From the NCBI RefSeq assembly GCF_003427025.1, contig NZ_QVAI01000006.1:186001-250000 (forward strand): a DNA stretch of 64,000 nucleotides. Direction: 5' to 3'. The notes below the pieces were generated by a model. That model did no database searches. It saw only the letters and a list, made by a program, of their open reading frames with translations, and had not been told where the DNA came from. Positions 51,403-62,901 of this stretch are shown one piece after another. How positions within the stretch are numbered: position 1 is the stretch's first letter; every line of letters starts with the position of its first letter. The position numbers and the translations under genes were made by a program. This DNA comes from Jiangella endophytica. GTDB lineage: Bacteria > Actinomycetota > Actinomycetes > Jiangellales > Jiangellaceae.

Positions 51403-51903
51403 GTGCCCGAGCTGACGCCGCTGCACGCCGGCCACGCCCCGGCGGTCCTGGCCTTCGAGCTGGCGAACCGCGCCTACTTCGCCGCCTCGATCCCCGACCG
51501 CGGCGACGAGTACTTCGACCGGTTCACCGACCGGTTCGACGCTCTGCTGGCCGAGCAGCAGGCCGGTATCTGCGCCTTCCACGTGCTCGTCGCCGACGAC
51601 GGCTCGGTGCTGGGGAGGTTCAACCTGGTCGACATCGAGGACGGCGCAGCGGAACTCGGCTACCGGGTCGCCCAGCACGTCGCCGGCCGCGGCGTGGCGA
51701 CCGCGACCGTCCGCGAGCTGTGCGGGCTGGCGGCGTCGCGGCATGGGCTGCGCACCCTGCGGGCCGCCGCCGCCCTCGGCAATGCCGCGTCCCGGAAGGT
51801 GCTGACCAACGCCGGGTTCGTCCCGGCCGGACCGGCCGACCCGGCGCACCTCGGCGGCAAGCCGGGCACCTGGTACCAGCGCGACCTGGTGCCCGAGCTC
51901 TAG
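51403..51903 (+). CDS. GNAT-family N-acetyltransferase (RimJ-like)
   Basis: 166 residues. DGAAELGYRVAQHVAGRGVATATVRELCGLAASRHGLRTLRAAAALGNAASRKVLTNAGFVPAG is the RimJ/RimL-like acetyl-CoA site and C-terminal block. The first of two adjacent GTGs (51400) is only 3 bases from TAGGGT; the second (51403) is 6 bases away and fits a leaderless start better. It converges with DUF3180, with 2 bases between them. Acceptor unknown. Confidence 0.85.
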   Translation: MPELTPLHAGHAPAVLAFELANRAYFAASIPDRGDEYFDRFTDRFDALLAEQQAGICAFHVLVADDGSVLGRFNLVDIEDGAAELGYRVAQHVAGRGVATATVRELCGLAASRHGLRTLRAAAALGNAASRKVLTNAGFVPAGPADPAHLGGKPGTWYQRDLVPEL

Positions 51904-51905
51904 AA

Positions 51906-52379
51906 CTAGGCGGGGTGGGCGCCGTTCTCCTCGTCGGACGGGGGCGGGACCTCGCCGGCACGTTCCAGCCGGACGGCCGCCACCGTCAGCACCACCGAGG
52001 CCACGACGACGATGGCGGAGAGGATGGCGCGGTTGCGGCCCATCGGGGAGTCGAGCAGGCTCAGGGCCAGCAGCCCGAGCCCGGCGTAGACGCCGACGAG
52101 CAGGGCGCCGAAGTAGGCCGACGCCTTGGCGAGGGCCACCGAGCGGGCCACCCGCAGCGCGTCGATACGGCTGTCGAAGCGCCGCTCGGTGATCCAGCCA
52201 CGCACCGCCCTGGCTCCGGCGAACATGCCGAGGGCCAGGAACAACAGCAGCAACGGCAGCACCCACGGAACCGGCGGGAGCGCGCCCGACGCGGCGTCGA
52301 CGATGCGGCCGATCGACCAGCCGATCGGGACCGCCACCAGGGCGACCCAGATCAGCGAGCCGATCCTCGTTCGCTGCAC
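51906..52379 (-). CDS. DUF3180 membrane protein
   Basis: 157 residues with four hydrophobic helices: WVALVAVPIGWSIGRIVDA, WVLPLLLLFLALGMFAGARAV, ASAYFGALLVGVYAGLGLLALSLL and ILSAIVVVASVVLTVAAV. The sequence MQRTRIGSLIWVALVAVPIGW and the position directly after folK match DUF3180, which follows folK in many actinobacteria. Function is unknown. It ends the purD-folP-folB-folK-DUF3180 run. Confidence 0.88.
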   Translation of the reverse strand: MQRTRIGSLIWVALVAVPIGWSIGRIVDAASGALPPVPWVLPLLLLFLALGMFAGARAVRGWITERRFDSRIDALRVARSVALAKASAYFGALLVGVYAGLGLLALSLLDSPMGRNRAILSAIVVVASVVLTVAAVRLERAGEVPPPSDEENGAHPA

Positions 52380-52398
52380 GGTTGCCGCGACTCGGGCG

Positions 52399-52965
52399 TC
52401 AGGCCGGGATCTCGAGCGCTTCGTCCAGCCGGCGCACGCCGGTGGCGTCGACGGCGGAGCTCAGCTCGACGACGCGGCCCAGTCCGGGCACGGAGAAGTC
52501 GGGGTCGATGTCGGCCCACGGGATGAGCACGAACGCCCGCTCGGCCAGCCGCGGGTGCGGCACGTGCAGGTCTTCGTCGTCGGAGGTGACGTCGCCGACC
52601 GCGAGCACGTCGATGTCGAGCGTGCGCGGGCCGTTGGGGACGTCGCGGGTGCGGCCGTAGGCGGCCTCGGTGGACTGCGAACGCTCCATCAGCGAGCGCG
52701 GCGACAACGTGGTGTCGACGACCAGGACGGCGTTGAGGAACTTCGGCGAGCCCTCCGGGGTGTCCACCGGCTCGGACTCGTAGACGGGCGACACCGCCAC
52801 CGGCACGATCTCGGACGAGTCGGTGAGGGTGTCGACGGCCGCCTGGAGGAACTCGAGGCGATCGCCGAGATTGCTGCCCAGCGCGAACGCCGTGCGCCGC
52901 AGCGGGCGCAGATCACCCGTCAGGGTGTCGGCGTCGACGACGTTGGGGTTGGGGACATTGGTCAC
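52399..52965 (-). CDS. folK: 2-amino-4-hydroxy-6-hydroxymethyldihydropteridine diphosphokinase
   Basis: 188 residues. The family starts at AFALGSNLGDRLEFLQAAVDTL. VSPVYESEPV, NAVLVVDTTLSPRSLMERSQSTEAAYGRTRDVPNGPRTLDIDVLAVGD (the ATP/Mg site with its DxD) and VPHPRLAERAFVLIPWADIDPDF follow. It transfers pyrophosphate from ATP to the pterin alcohol in folate synthesis. A 25-residue N-terminal extension precedes the fold. The start overlaps the folB stop by 4 bases, indicating coupling. Confidence 0.95.
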   Translation of the reverse strand: MTNVPNPNVVDADTLTGDLRPLRRTAFALGSNLGDRLEFLQAAVDTLTDSSEIVPVAVSPVYESEPVDTPEGSPKFLNAVLVVDTTLSPRSLMERSQSTEAAYGRTRDVPNGPRTLDIDVLAVGDVTSDDEDLHVPHPRLAERAFVLIPWADIDPDFSVPGLGRVVELSSAVDATGVRRLDEALEIPA

Positions 52966-53324
52966 GTTCGGGCCCTTCGGATCGTCACGGTCACGTCGTC
53001 GAACGGCACCGTCACCGGCGCCTCCGGCTTGTGCACGGTCACTTCCGCTGCCTCCACCCTGGAATCGTCCAGGCAGAGGTCGGCGATGCGCTGGGCGAGT
53101 GTCTCGACCAGCCGGACCGGCTCCCCCGAAACGAGGCCGACCACCCGCTCAGCAAGACTGCCATAGTCCACGGTGTCGGTCAGGTCGTCGCTTTCGGCTG
53201 CCGCACGGGTATCGACGCTCAGCGCGACGTCGACGCGGAACAGCTGGCCGTTCTCCCGTTCATGGGCGAACCAGCCATGTCGTCCGCGCGCGGTCAGGCC
53301 ACGCAGCTCGATGCGGTCAGTCAC
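52962..53324 (-). CDS. folB: Dihydroneopterin aldolase
   Basis: 120 residues, normal FolB length. IELRGLTARGRHGWFAHERENGQLFRVDVALSVDTRAAAESDDLTDTVDYGSLAERVVGLVSGEPVRLVETLAQRIADLCL contains the tunnelling-fold signature, the Glu/Tyr active-site positions and the late EAAEVTVHKPEAPVTVPFDDVTVTI strand. It makes 6-hydroxymethyldihydropterin, the substrate of FolK. TAGGGT ends 6 bases before the GTG start, so it has its own leaderless-type promoter 66 bases after folP. Confidence 0.95.
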   Translation of the reverse strand: MTDRIELRGLTARGRHGWFAHERENGQLFRVDVALSVDTRAAAESDDLTDTVDYGSLAERVVGLVSGEPVRLVETLAQRIADLCLDDSRVEAAEVTVHKPEAPVTVPFDDVTVTIRRART

Positions 53325-53390
53325 CCGATGACCCTAGCCCCCGCACCGGGTCGTCGTGCACCTGGACCGGGTGGGATTGGCCACGACGGC

Positions 53391-54251
53391 TCACCCTTGC
53401 GCGAGCCGTGCGGCCACCCGCACCGCGTCGAGCGTCGCGGGGACGGTGTGCACGCGGACGCACCAGGCGCCGGCCAGCGCGATGGTCGTCGACAAGGCGT
53501 CGGTGGCGGCGTCGCGGCCGGCCGGCGGGCGGCGTTCGCCGGTCCGCGGATCGGCCAGCAACTCGCCCAGGAACGTCTTGCGGGACGCGGCGACGAGCAG
53601 CGGCAGCTCCAGCGCGTGCAGCTCGGCCAGCCGGGCCAGCAGCGTCCAGTTGTGGTCCCAGGTCTTGGCGAATCCGAGCCCCGGGTCGACGGCGATGTGT
53701 TCGGGCCGCACCCCGGCGGCCAGGGCGGCGTCGACCCGCGGCCGCAGCTCGGCGAGCACGTCGGCGACGACGTCGGCGTAGACGGTTTGTTCCTGCATGT
53801 GGTCGGAGTGGCCGCGCCAGTGCATCAGGACCACCGGCACGTCCGCGTCGGCGACGACGCGCAGCATGTCGGGGTCGGCCAGCCCGCCGGAGACGTCGTT
53901 GACCAGCCGCGCGCCGGCCTCGAGCGCGGGCGCGGCCACCTCGGCGCGCATGGTGTCGACGGAGACGACGGCGCCCGCGGCGGCCAGTTCGCGGATGACC
54001 GGCAGCACCCGGCGGCGCTCCTCGTCGGGCGACGGCCGCTCGGCGCCGGGGCGGGTGGACTCGCCGCCGACGTCGACGAGGTCGGCGCCCTGCTCGATCA
54101 GCTGCAGTCCGTGCTCGATCGCGTCGCCGGGCTCGTACCAGAAGCCGCCGTCGGAGAAGGAGTCGGGCGTGACGTTCACGACGCCCATGACGAGGGAGCG
54201 CGGCGGTCGCGGCAGCCCCGCGACATAGCGCACCGGGCGGCCGTCGCTCAT
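53391..54251 (-). CDS. folP: Dihydropteroate synthase
   Basis: 286 residues. The two DHPS signatures are present: [19 protein letters not shown] and [88 protein letters not shown] and a [13 protein letters not shown] segment complete the barrel. It joins the pterin pyrophosphate to p-aminobenzoate and is the sulfonamide target. Its ATG overlaps the purD stop as ATGA. No folE is present in the window. Confidence 0.95.
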   Translation of the reverse strand: MSDGRPVRYVAGLPRPPRSLVMGVVNVTPDSFSDGGFWYEPGDAIEHGLQLIEQGADLVDVGGESTRPGAERPSPDEERRRVLPVIRELAAAGAVVSVDTMRAEVAAPALEAGARLVNDVSGGLADPDMLRVVADADVPVVLMHWRGHSDHMQEQTVYADVVADVLAELRPRVDAALAAGVRPEHIAVDPGLGFAKTWDHNWTLLARLAELHALELPLLVAASRKTFLGELLADPRTGERRPPAGRDAATDALSTTIALAGAWCVRVHTVPATLDAVRVAARLAQG

Positions 54252-55489
54252 CGGCGCTGCAACGCGATGTCGGTGCGGTAGTGGCTGCCGTCGAGCGCGA
54301 TGTGCCCGGCCGCCTCGTACGCCCGGGCTCGTGCCTCGTCGATGTCCGTACCCACGGCCGTGACCGACAGGACCCGGCCGCCGCTGGACACCACGCTGCC
54401 GTCCGGGCCCAGCCGGGTGCCGGCGTGCAGCACCTCGACGCCCTTGACGGCGGCCGCCTCGGCCAGTCCGCCGATGGGGTCGCCGGTGCGCGGCGCGGCC
54501 GGGTAACCGTGCGCCGCGATGACGACGGTGACCGCGGCGCCGTCCTGCCACACCGGCTCGGGATGCTGCGCCAGCGTGCCCGTCGCCGCTGCCCGCAGCA
54601 GCCCGCCCAGACCGGACCGCAGGCGGGCCAGCACGGCCTGCGTCTCGGGGTCGCCGAACCGGGCGTTGAACTCGACCACCCGCACGCCGCGGGAGGTCAG
54701 CGCCAGCCCGGCGTACAGCAGCCCGGCGAACGGGGTGCCGCGGCGCAGCATCTCGTCGATGGTCGGCTGGACGACACGTTCCATGACGTCGGCGACCAGG
54801 CCCTCGGGCGCCCACGGCAGCGGCGTGTAGGCGCCCATGCCGCCGGTGTTGGGACCCGCGTCGCCGTCGTAGGCGCGCTTGAAGTCCTGGGCCGGGGTCA
54901 GCGGCACCGCCACGCGGCCGTCGGTCACGCAGAACAGCGACACCTCGGGGCCGTCGAGGAACTCCTCGATGACCACGCGGCCGCAGGCCTCGGCGTGCGC
55001 CAGCGCGGCCTCGCGGTCGTCGGTGACGACGACGCCCTTCCCGGCGGCGAGGCCGTCGTCCTTGACGACGTACGGCGCGCCGAAGCGGTCCAGCGCGGCC
55101 TCGGCCTCGGCGCGGGTCTCGCAGACGACGGCCATGGCGGTGGGCACCCCGGCCGCGGCCATGATCTCCTTCGCGAAGGCCTTCGACCCCTCCAGCTTCG
55201 CCGCCCGCCCGGACGGCCCGAAGCAGGCGATGCCACGCGCCTTGACGGCGTCGGCGACGCCCGCGACCAGCGGCACCTCCGGGCCCACCACGACGAGGTC
55301 GGCGTCGAGCCGGGCGGCGAGGTCGGCCACCGCTTCCGGCTGGTCGGCGACGACGGAGTGGACGGCGGCGTCCGCGGCGATGCCGGCGTTGCCCGGCGCG
55401 GCGTGCACCTCGGAGACCTCGGGGTCGCGCAGCAGGCAACGCACCAGGGAGTGCTCGCGGGCCCCGGAACCGATGACGAGTACCTTCAC
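54248..55489 (-). CDS. purD: Phosphoribosylamine-glycine ligase
   Basis: 413 residues, standard [29 protein letters not shown] is the N-terminal domain. The ATP-grasp part includes [16 protein letters not shown] and [37 protein letters not shown] and [23 protein letters not shown] follow, then the C-terminal domain. It makes glycinamide ribonucleotide in purine synthesis. TAGGGT lies 8 bases before the GTG start. Placement directly before folP, overlapping by 4 bases, links purine and folate synthesis in one transcript. Confidence 0.96.
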   Translation of the reverse strand: MKVLVIGSGAREHSLVRCLLRDPEVSEVHAAPGNAGIAADAAVHSVVADQPEAVADLAARLDADLVVVGPEVPLVAGVADAVKARGIACFGPSGRAAKLEGSKAFAKEIMAAAGVPTAMAVVCETRAEAEAALDRFGAPYVVKDDGLAAGKGVVVTDDREAALAHAEACGRVVIEEFLDGPEVSLFCVTDGRVAVPLTPAQDFKRAYDGDAGPNTGGMGAYTPLPWAPEGLVADVMERVVQPTIDEMLRRGTPFAGLLYAGLALTSRGVRVVEFNARFGDPETQAVLARLRSGLGGLLRAAATGTLAQHPEPVWQDGAAVTVVIAAHGYPAAPRTGDPIGGLAEAAAVKGVEVLHAGTRLGPDGSVVSSGGRVLSVTAVGTDIDEARARAYEAAGHIALDGSHYRTDIALQRR

Positions 55490-55500
55490 GGACGCCGACC

Positions 55501-56415
55501 CTATCGGGCCAGTCGTGCCGCCACCTCCAGTGTCCGCGTCTGGTCCTTGTCCGGGCCCACCGGCAGCACCTGCAGCTCGTCCACGCCGGCGTCGGCGAGA
55601 GCGCGGAACGCCCGGTGGACGGCCTCCTCGTCGCCGGCGATCACCGTCTCGGCCGGCGTCCGCACGCCCTCGCGGTCCAGCTGGGTGCGGTAGCTCGGTA
55701 GCTCCCCGGCGATGCCGAAGTGCCGCTGCACCCAGTCACGAGCGCCGTCCGGGTCGTCCGTCACCGCGACGCACACCCCGGCGACGACGTCCGGCCGCGT
55801 CCCCCGGCCCGCGTCGTCCGACGCGGCGGTGAGCGTCGGGACGACGTGCTCGCCGATCGACCGCGGGCCGGCCCACGTGGTGACGACGCCGTCGGCCAGC
55901 TCGGCGGCCACCCGCAGCATGGCCGGGCCGAGCGCCGCCAGCAGGACCGGCGGCGGCTCCGCGCCGGCGGCAGTGACCTGCCCGTTCACCGTCACCAGGT
56001 CGCCGGAGTACGTGACCGGCTCGCCGCGCAGCAGCGGCCCCAGCGCGGTCAGGTACTCGCGGGTGTGCCGGGCCGGCCGGTCGTACGACAGGCCGTACTG
56101 GCCTTCGACGATCGGCGCGTGGCTCGGGCCGACACCCAGCACCAGCCGCCCGCCCACCGCCGCCTGCGCCGTCACCGCCTGGGCGGCCAGCGCCAGCGGG
56201 TGTCGCGGGTGGGTCCGGACGACGGCGGTGCCCAGCCGCACCCCCGGCACCGCGGGGCCGATCGCCGTCAGCAACGTCAGCGGATCCCAGCCGGACCGCT
56301 CCCCCAGCCACACCGTCTCGTATCCGGCCGCCACCGCGGCCCGGGCCCGTTCCGCCACGGCCGCGACGCTCACGCCGTCGTCGTCGATCCACACTCCGAC
56401 TCGCAGGTTGTCCAT
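55501..56415 (-). CDS. LLM-class F420-dependent oxidoreductase
   Basis: 304 residues, luciferase-like barrel. [93 protein letters not shown] and the C-terminal [30 protein letters not shown] are typical of actinobacterial F420-dependent members (MSMEG-type). The natural substrate is unknown. It begins a short divergent region facing a LysR gene, 92 bases away, and may be that regulator's target. Confidence 0.88.
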   Translation of the reverse strand: MDNLRVGVWIDDDGVSVAAVAERARAAVAAGYETVWLGERSGWDPLTLLTAIGPAVPGVRLGTAVVRTHPRHPLALAAQAVTAQAAVGGRLVLGVGPSHAPIVEGQYGLSYDRPARHTREYLTALGPLLRGEPVTYSGDLVTVNGQVTAAGAEPPPVLLAALGPAMLRVAAELADGVVTTWAGPRSIGEHVVPTLTAASDDAGRGTRPDVVAGVCVAVTDDPDGARDWVQRHFGIAGELPSYRTQLDREGVRTPAETVIAGDEEAVHRAFRALADAGVDELQVLPVGPDKDQTRTLEVAARLAR

Positions 56416-56507
56416 GCCTGTGAGTCAAGCCGCCGGAACAGCCCGGACCAAGGGCCGGTTGTGCTGTGCAGCGATCACGCCCGGTGATCGGTGCCGGGAG
56501 GTCGAGC

Positions 56508-57389
56508 GTGGAGCTGCGCCAACTCAGGTACTTCGTGACGGTCGCCGAGGAGCTCCACTTCGGCCGCGCGGCCGTCCGGCTGCACATCGTCCAGCCGGCG
56601 GTGAGCCAGCAGATCGGCCGGCTGGAACGGGAGTTCGGCGTCCGGTTGTTCGACCGCTCGTCGCGCCGGGTCCGGCTGACCGACGACGGCCGCCGGCTGC
56701 TGGAGCACGCCCGGCGGGTGCTGGCCGCGGCCGCGGAGACGACGGCGGTGGCCGCGGAACTGGCCGGACGGTCCGACGTGTTGCGGCTGGGTGCGGGCGC
56801 CGGGCTGGAGCGGCGGGTCGAGCGCGGGCTGGCGGCGCTCCGGGCGGACCGCCCCGAGCTCGCGGTGGAGTTCGCCGACGGCCCGGTGAGCACCCATCTC
56901 GACGCACTGCGCCGGGGCGAGCTGCACGCCGTCCTGGTCCGCGGCGCCGTCGCGAGCGACGACGACCTGGTCGCCACCCAGGCATGGTGCGACGAGGTCG
57001 TCGCGGCGCTCCCGGCGGGCCACCCGCGGGCCGGCGCCGAGACCGTCCGCGTCACCGATCTCGCCGGTCACCCGGCCCGGCTGCCCGCGCCGCAGTGCGA
57101 CGGGCCGTTCCACCGGCTGCTGGTCGGTTCCGGGGTGCGGCCGCTGCCGGACCGGCCCGCGGGGACCGTCGAGCGGACCCTGCTGGAGCTGGCCGGAACC
57201 GCCGACCAGTGGGCCCCGGTCCCTGCCGGCGGACCGGCGCCACCGGCCGGTGTGCGCACCCTGCGGTTCGACCCTCCGCTGCCGCTGCCGGGCGTCGTCG
57301 TGACGCCGGCGCGGACGCCCGCGGACTGCCGGGCCGGGCTGGTGGCGGCCTTCGGCGGGCCCGACATCATCGACTACGGTGGACGCTGA
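56508..57389 (+). CDS. LysR-family transcriptional regulator
   Basis: 293 residues. The N-terminal helix-turn-helix is MELRQLRYFVTVAEELHFGRAAVRLHIVQPAVSQQIGRLEREFGVRLFDRSSRRVRLTDDGRRLLEHARRVL. A periplasmic-binding-type effector domain follows. The GTG at 56508 has GGGAGG 8 bases before it; the frame opens at 56466 without a ribosome site. It is divergent from the F420 oxidoreductase. Its stop TGA shares a base with the ATG of the phosphatase gene (TGATG), so the two are co-translated. Confidence 0.92.
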   Translation: MELRQLRYFVTVAEELHFGRAAVRLHIVQPAVSQQIGRLEREFGVRLFDRSSRRVRLTDDGRRLLEHARRVLAAAAETTAVAAELAGRSDVLRLGAGAGLERRVERGLAALRADRPELAVEFADGPVSTHLDALRRGELHAVLVRGAVASDDDLVATQAWCDEVVAALPAGHPRAGAETVRVTDLAGHPARLPAPQCDGPFHRLLVGSGVRPLPDRPAGTVERTLLELAGTADQWAPVPAGGPAPPAGVRTLRFDPPLPLPGVVVTPARTPADCRAGLVAAFGGPDIIDYGGR

Positions 57390-58165
57390 TGAGCGAACGA
57401 TGGATCGACCTCGTCGGCGCGGTCAACGTCCGCGACCTCGGCGGGCTGCCCACCACCGACGGCGGCGTCACTCGGTTCGGCCAGGTGCTGCGCTCCGACA
57501 ACCTGCAGGACCTCATCGACGACGACATCGGCCGGCTCACCGGCGAGCACGGCCTGCGCGACGTCGTCGACCTGCGCACGACCTACGAGGTCACGTCCGA
57601 GGGGCCGGGCCCGCTGACCCGCGTCCCCGAGGTCACCGTCCACCACCTGTCGCTGTATCCCGAGGTCGGCACCACCACCGACGTCGAGGCCGACAGCGTG
57701 CTGCCGTGGACCGGCAAGAGCGGCGACGACGCCATCTGGGTGAACGCCGGCGTCTATTACACGAACTATCTGCGCCACCGGCCCGGCAACGTGGTGGCGG
57801 CGCTGCGCACCATGACGACGTCCGGCGGCGCCACCCTGGTGCACTGCGCGGCGGGCAAGGACCGCACCGGCGTCGTGTGCGCGCTCGCCCTCGCCGTCGT
57901 CGGGGTCGACCGGCAGTCCGTCGTCGACGACTACGTCCAGACCGGCGAGCGCGTCGACGCCATCATGAGCCGCCTCAGGGCCACGGCCACGTACGCCGCC
58001 GACCTCGAGCACCGGTCCAACGACAGCAACATGCCTCGTGCGGAGTCGATGCACACGTTCCTCGACTTCGTCGACACCGAGTTCGGCGGCCCCGCGGGCT
58101 GGCTGCAGCAGCACGGCTGGACCGCCGACGACACCGTCGCGCTCCGCGCCCGCCTCGTCGGCTGA
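57389..58165 (+). CDS. Tyrosine phosphatase-like protein (Y_phosphatase3/PtpB family)
   Basis: 258 residues. The catalytic loop is TLVHCAAGKDRTGVVCALALAVVGVDR (HCxxGKDRTG with nucleophile Cys and Arg). The start SERWIDLVGAVNVRDLGGLPTTDGGVTRFGQVLRSDNLQDL is the family N-terminus. The KDR in the P-loop is typical of lipid/protein dual phosphatases related to mycobacterial PtpB. No secretion signal is seen, so it is probably cytosolic. It is coupled to the LysR gene through TGATG and converges with a GNAT gene. Confidence 0.9.
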   Translation: MSERWIDLVGAVNVRDLGGLPTTDGGVTRFGQVLRSDNLQDLIDDDIGRLTGEHGLRDVVDLRTTYEVTSEGPGPLTRVPEVTVHHLSLYPEVGTTTDVEADSVLPWTGKSGDDAIWVNAGVYYTNYLRHRPGNVVAALRTMTTSGGATLVHCAAGKDRTGVVCALALAVVGVDRQSVVDDYVQTGERVDAIMSRLRATATYAADLEHRSNDSNMPRAESMHTFLDFVDTEFGGPAGWLQQHGWTADDTVALRARLVG

Positions 58166-58167
58166 GC

Positions 58168-58761
58168 TCAGTGGGCGGCCAGCGCCGCCTCCAGCCGCGT
58201 CCGCATGCCCGGCCACTCCTCGCGCACGATCGAGTAGTAGACGGTGTCGCGCCAGCTGCCGTCCGGGCGTCGGACATGGTGGCGCAACACGCCCTCACGC
58301 ACCGCGCCGAGCCGCTCGATCGCGCGCTGCGACCGGACGTTGAGGTGATCGGTCTTCAGCGCGACCCGCTCCAGCCCCAGCGTCTCGAACGCGTGCCCGA
58401 TGACCAGCAGCTTCGTCGCGGTGTTGACCTCGGTGCGCCACCACGCCGGCCCGATCCACGTGGCGCCCACCTCGACCCGCCGGTTCGCCGGGTCGATGTC
58501 CAGGTAGGACGTCGACCCGACCACCCGGCCGTCGGCGCGGCGCCGGATCGCCCACGCCACGACGTCGCCGCGGGCGGCCGCCGCCAGGGCCCGGTCCAGC
58601 CCGCCGGCCAGTCCGTCCGGGCCGATGCGCCACAGCGACAGCCAGCGGAACAGCTCGTCCGGCTCGGACACTGCGGCGTCCAGCCCGGCCAGGTGCGCGG
58701 ACGACAGCGGCTCCAGCTCGATCCAGGTGTTGGTCAACGGCAGGGGAGCGATGGTGGTCAC
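58168..58761 (-). CDS. GNAT-family N-acetyltransferase (RimJ/RimL type)
   Basis: 197 residues. TNTWIELEPLSSAHLAGLDAAV starts the fold. VVGSTSYLDIDPANRRVEVGATWIGPAWWRTEVNTATKLLVIGHAFETLGLERVALKTDHLNVRSQRAIERLGAVREGVLRHHVRRPDGSWRDTVYYSIVREEW is the complete RimL-like acetyl-CoA and acceptor region. The acceptor is unknown; a protein N-terminus or an antibiotic are both possible. The GTG at 58761 is preferred over a longer start at 58803 because it gives the family N-terminus. It ends 2 bases from the phosphatase stop. Confidence 0.87.
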   Translation of the reverse strand: MTTIAPLPLTNTWIELEPLSSAHLAGLDAAVSEPDELFRWLSLWRIGPDGLAGGLDRALAAAARGDVVAWAIRRRADGRVVGSTSYLDIDPANRRVEVGATWIGPAWWRTEVNTATKLLVIGHAFETLGLERVALKTDHLNVRSQRAIERLGAVREGVLRHHVRRPDGSWRDTVYYSIVREEWPGMRTRLEAALAAH

Positions 58762-58841
58762 CGGTTCATCATCGCCGACTTGCCAGCCGTGGTCGTCGCC
58801 CACCAGGGTGGTGGCCGAGCCGCCGAGAAGGGACCCACCGC

Positions 58842-59435
58842 GTGATCATCCGGCCGTACGAGCCCGGCGACACCGACGCGCTCTACGACATCTGCCTGCG
58901 CACCGGCGACAACGGCGGCGACGCCACGGACCAGTTCGCCGACCCGCGGCTGCTCGGCGAGATCTTCGTCGGCCCCTATCTGCGGTACGAGCCTGATCTG
59001 GCGTTCGTCATCGACGACGGCGGGCCGGCCGGCTACGTGCTGGGCGTGCGCGACACCGCGGCGTTCGAGCGGGTCTGCGAACGGGAGTGGTGGCCGCCGC
59101 TGCGGGAGAAGTACCCGCCCGGCTCGTTCCCGGCCGGCTCCCGCGACGCCTACTACGTCGAGCGGCTGCACGAGTCGCGCACAGCCGACCCCGCGATCGT
59201 CGCGGACCACCCCGCTCACCTGCACATCGACCTGCTGCCGCGGGCGCAGGGCCGAGGCATGGGCCGGGCGCTCATGGAGCGGCTACTGGAGGCGCTGTAC
59301 GTCGCCGGCGCGCCCGCCGTCCATCTGGGCGTCGGCGCGGCCAACACCCGCGCCATCGCCTTCTACGAGCGCCTGGGTTTCCGGACGCTGCGGCAGTCGC
59401 CGAACGGCCGCACGATGGGCCGTCCGACGACCTGA
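58842..59435 (+). CDS. GNAT-family N-acetyltransferase (NAT domain resembling O-GlcNAcase-linked members)
   Basis: 197 residues. IIRPYEPGDTDALYDICLRTGDNGGDATDQF begins the fold. HLHIDLLPRAQGRGMGRALMERLLEALYVAGAPAVHLGVGAANTRAIAFYERLGFRTLRQS is the classic GNAT block with Q/R-G-x-G-x-A. The WWPPLREKYPPG segment and the early TGDNGGDAT loop resemble acetyltransferase domains found with NagZ/O-GlcNAcase proteins. Substrate unknown. It is divergent from the previous GNAT gene and converges with purA. Confidence 0.87.
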   Translation: MIIRPYEPGDTDALYDICLRTGDNGGDATDQFADPRLLGEIFVGPYLRYEPDLAFVIDDGGPAGYVLGVRDTAAFERVCEREWWPPLREKYPPGSFPAGSRDAYYVERLHESRTADPAIVADHPAHLHIDLLPRAQGRGMGRALMERLLEALYVAGAPAVHLGVGAANTRAIAFYERLGFRTLRQSPNGRTMGRPTT

Positions 59436-59445
59436 GCGTTCCGCG

Positions 59446-62244
<2,799 letters not shown>

Positions 62245-62449
62245 AGACGCTCCGTTCCGGTCGGACGGCAGTACCCAGCCGCCCGGGCTCAGCCCCACGT
62301 CTACGGGGGGCACGCATGTCAGGCCCAGTATTCACCGTAACCGGTTGGTAACGCGAAACCGTCCGTACCTGCGCCGCGCACGGCATGCTCCCTGGGCCGG
62401 CCGATAGGCTGAGGGCCGCACTACCCACGACCTCAGCAGAGGAGACGCC

Positions 62450-62716
62450 GTGCCCGAGCGCACCGCAGTCGTCGCAAGCAAGGCCGGTCTGCACGCCCGG
62501 CCCGCCGCGGTCTTCGTCAAGGCCGCCGCGGAACAGCCCACCAAGGTGTCGATCCGCAAACCCGACGGAGATCCGGTCGACGCGTCCAGCATCCTGTCGA
62601 TCATGACGCTCGGGGTCGAGCAGGGCGACCAGGTGATTCTGTCCGCCGAGGGCGAGAAGGCCGACGCTGCCCTCGACACCCTCGTCGCGCTGCTGGAACG
62701 CGATCTCGACGAGTAG
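62450..62716 (+). CDS. ptsH: Phosphocarrier protein HPr
   Basis: 88 residues. The phospho-accepting His15 motif is ASKAGLHARPAAVFVKAA. The regulatory Ser region is DASSILSIMTLGVEQGDQV, so the Ser46-type site is present. It passes phosphate from enzyme I to sugar-specific EIIA proteins. A strong GAGGAGAC precedes the GTG start, and TAGGCT lies about 45 bases upstream. No ptsI or EII gene is nearby; the following hairpin isolates it as a single-gene transcript. Confidence 0.95.
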   Translation: MPERTAVVASKAGLHARPAAVFVKAAAEQPTKVSIRKPDGDPVDASSILSIMTLGVEQGDQVILSAEGEKADAALDTLVALLERDLDE

Positions 62717-62791
62717 CCGGTGGCTCCCGGGTCTCGGCCGTAGCGAGCTGGGCCTCGCCCGGTAGGCCAGGAGCCCGGAACACCCTCGCGA

Positions 62792-62832
62792 CGACGCTGC
62801 AGGTGGCCTGTCCACCTGCAGCGTCGCTGTTT
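62792..62832 (+). terminator. Rho-independent terminator after ptsH
   Basis: CGACGCTGCAGGTGG and CCACCTGCAGCGTCG form a perfect 15-bp stem with a CCTGT loop, followed by CTGTTT. This is the strongest classical terminator in the window. Confidence 0.9.
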
Positions 62833-62840
62833 ATCGGTGC

Positions 62841-62870
62841 TTGTGGTCCCGGACATTACTCGGTTATCCT
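62841..62870 (+). promoter_or_regulatory. Candidate promoter of the FadR-type gene
   Basis: TTGTGG (62841-62846) and TATCCT (62865-62870) are separated by 18 bases. They lie just after the ptsH terminator and about 30 bases before the regulator's GTG. The local sequence is more AT-rich than its surroundings. Confidence 0.45.
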
Positions 62871-62901
62871 ACAAATCAACGCCATGCTGGGAGGAGTTCA
62901 C

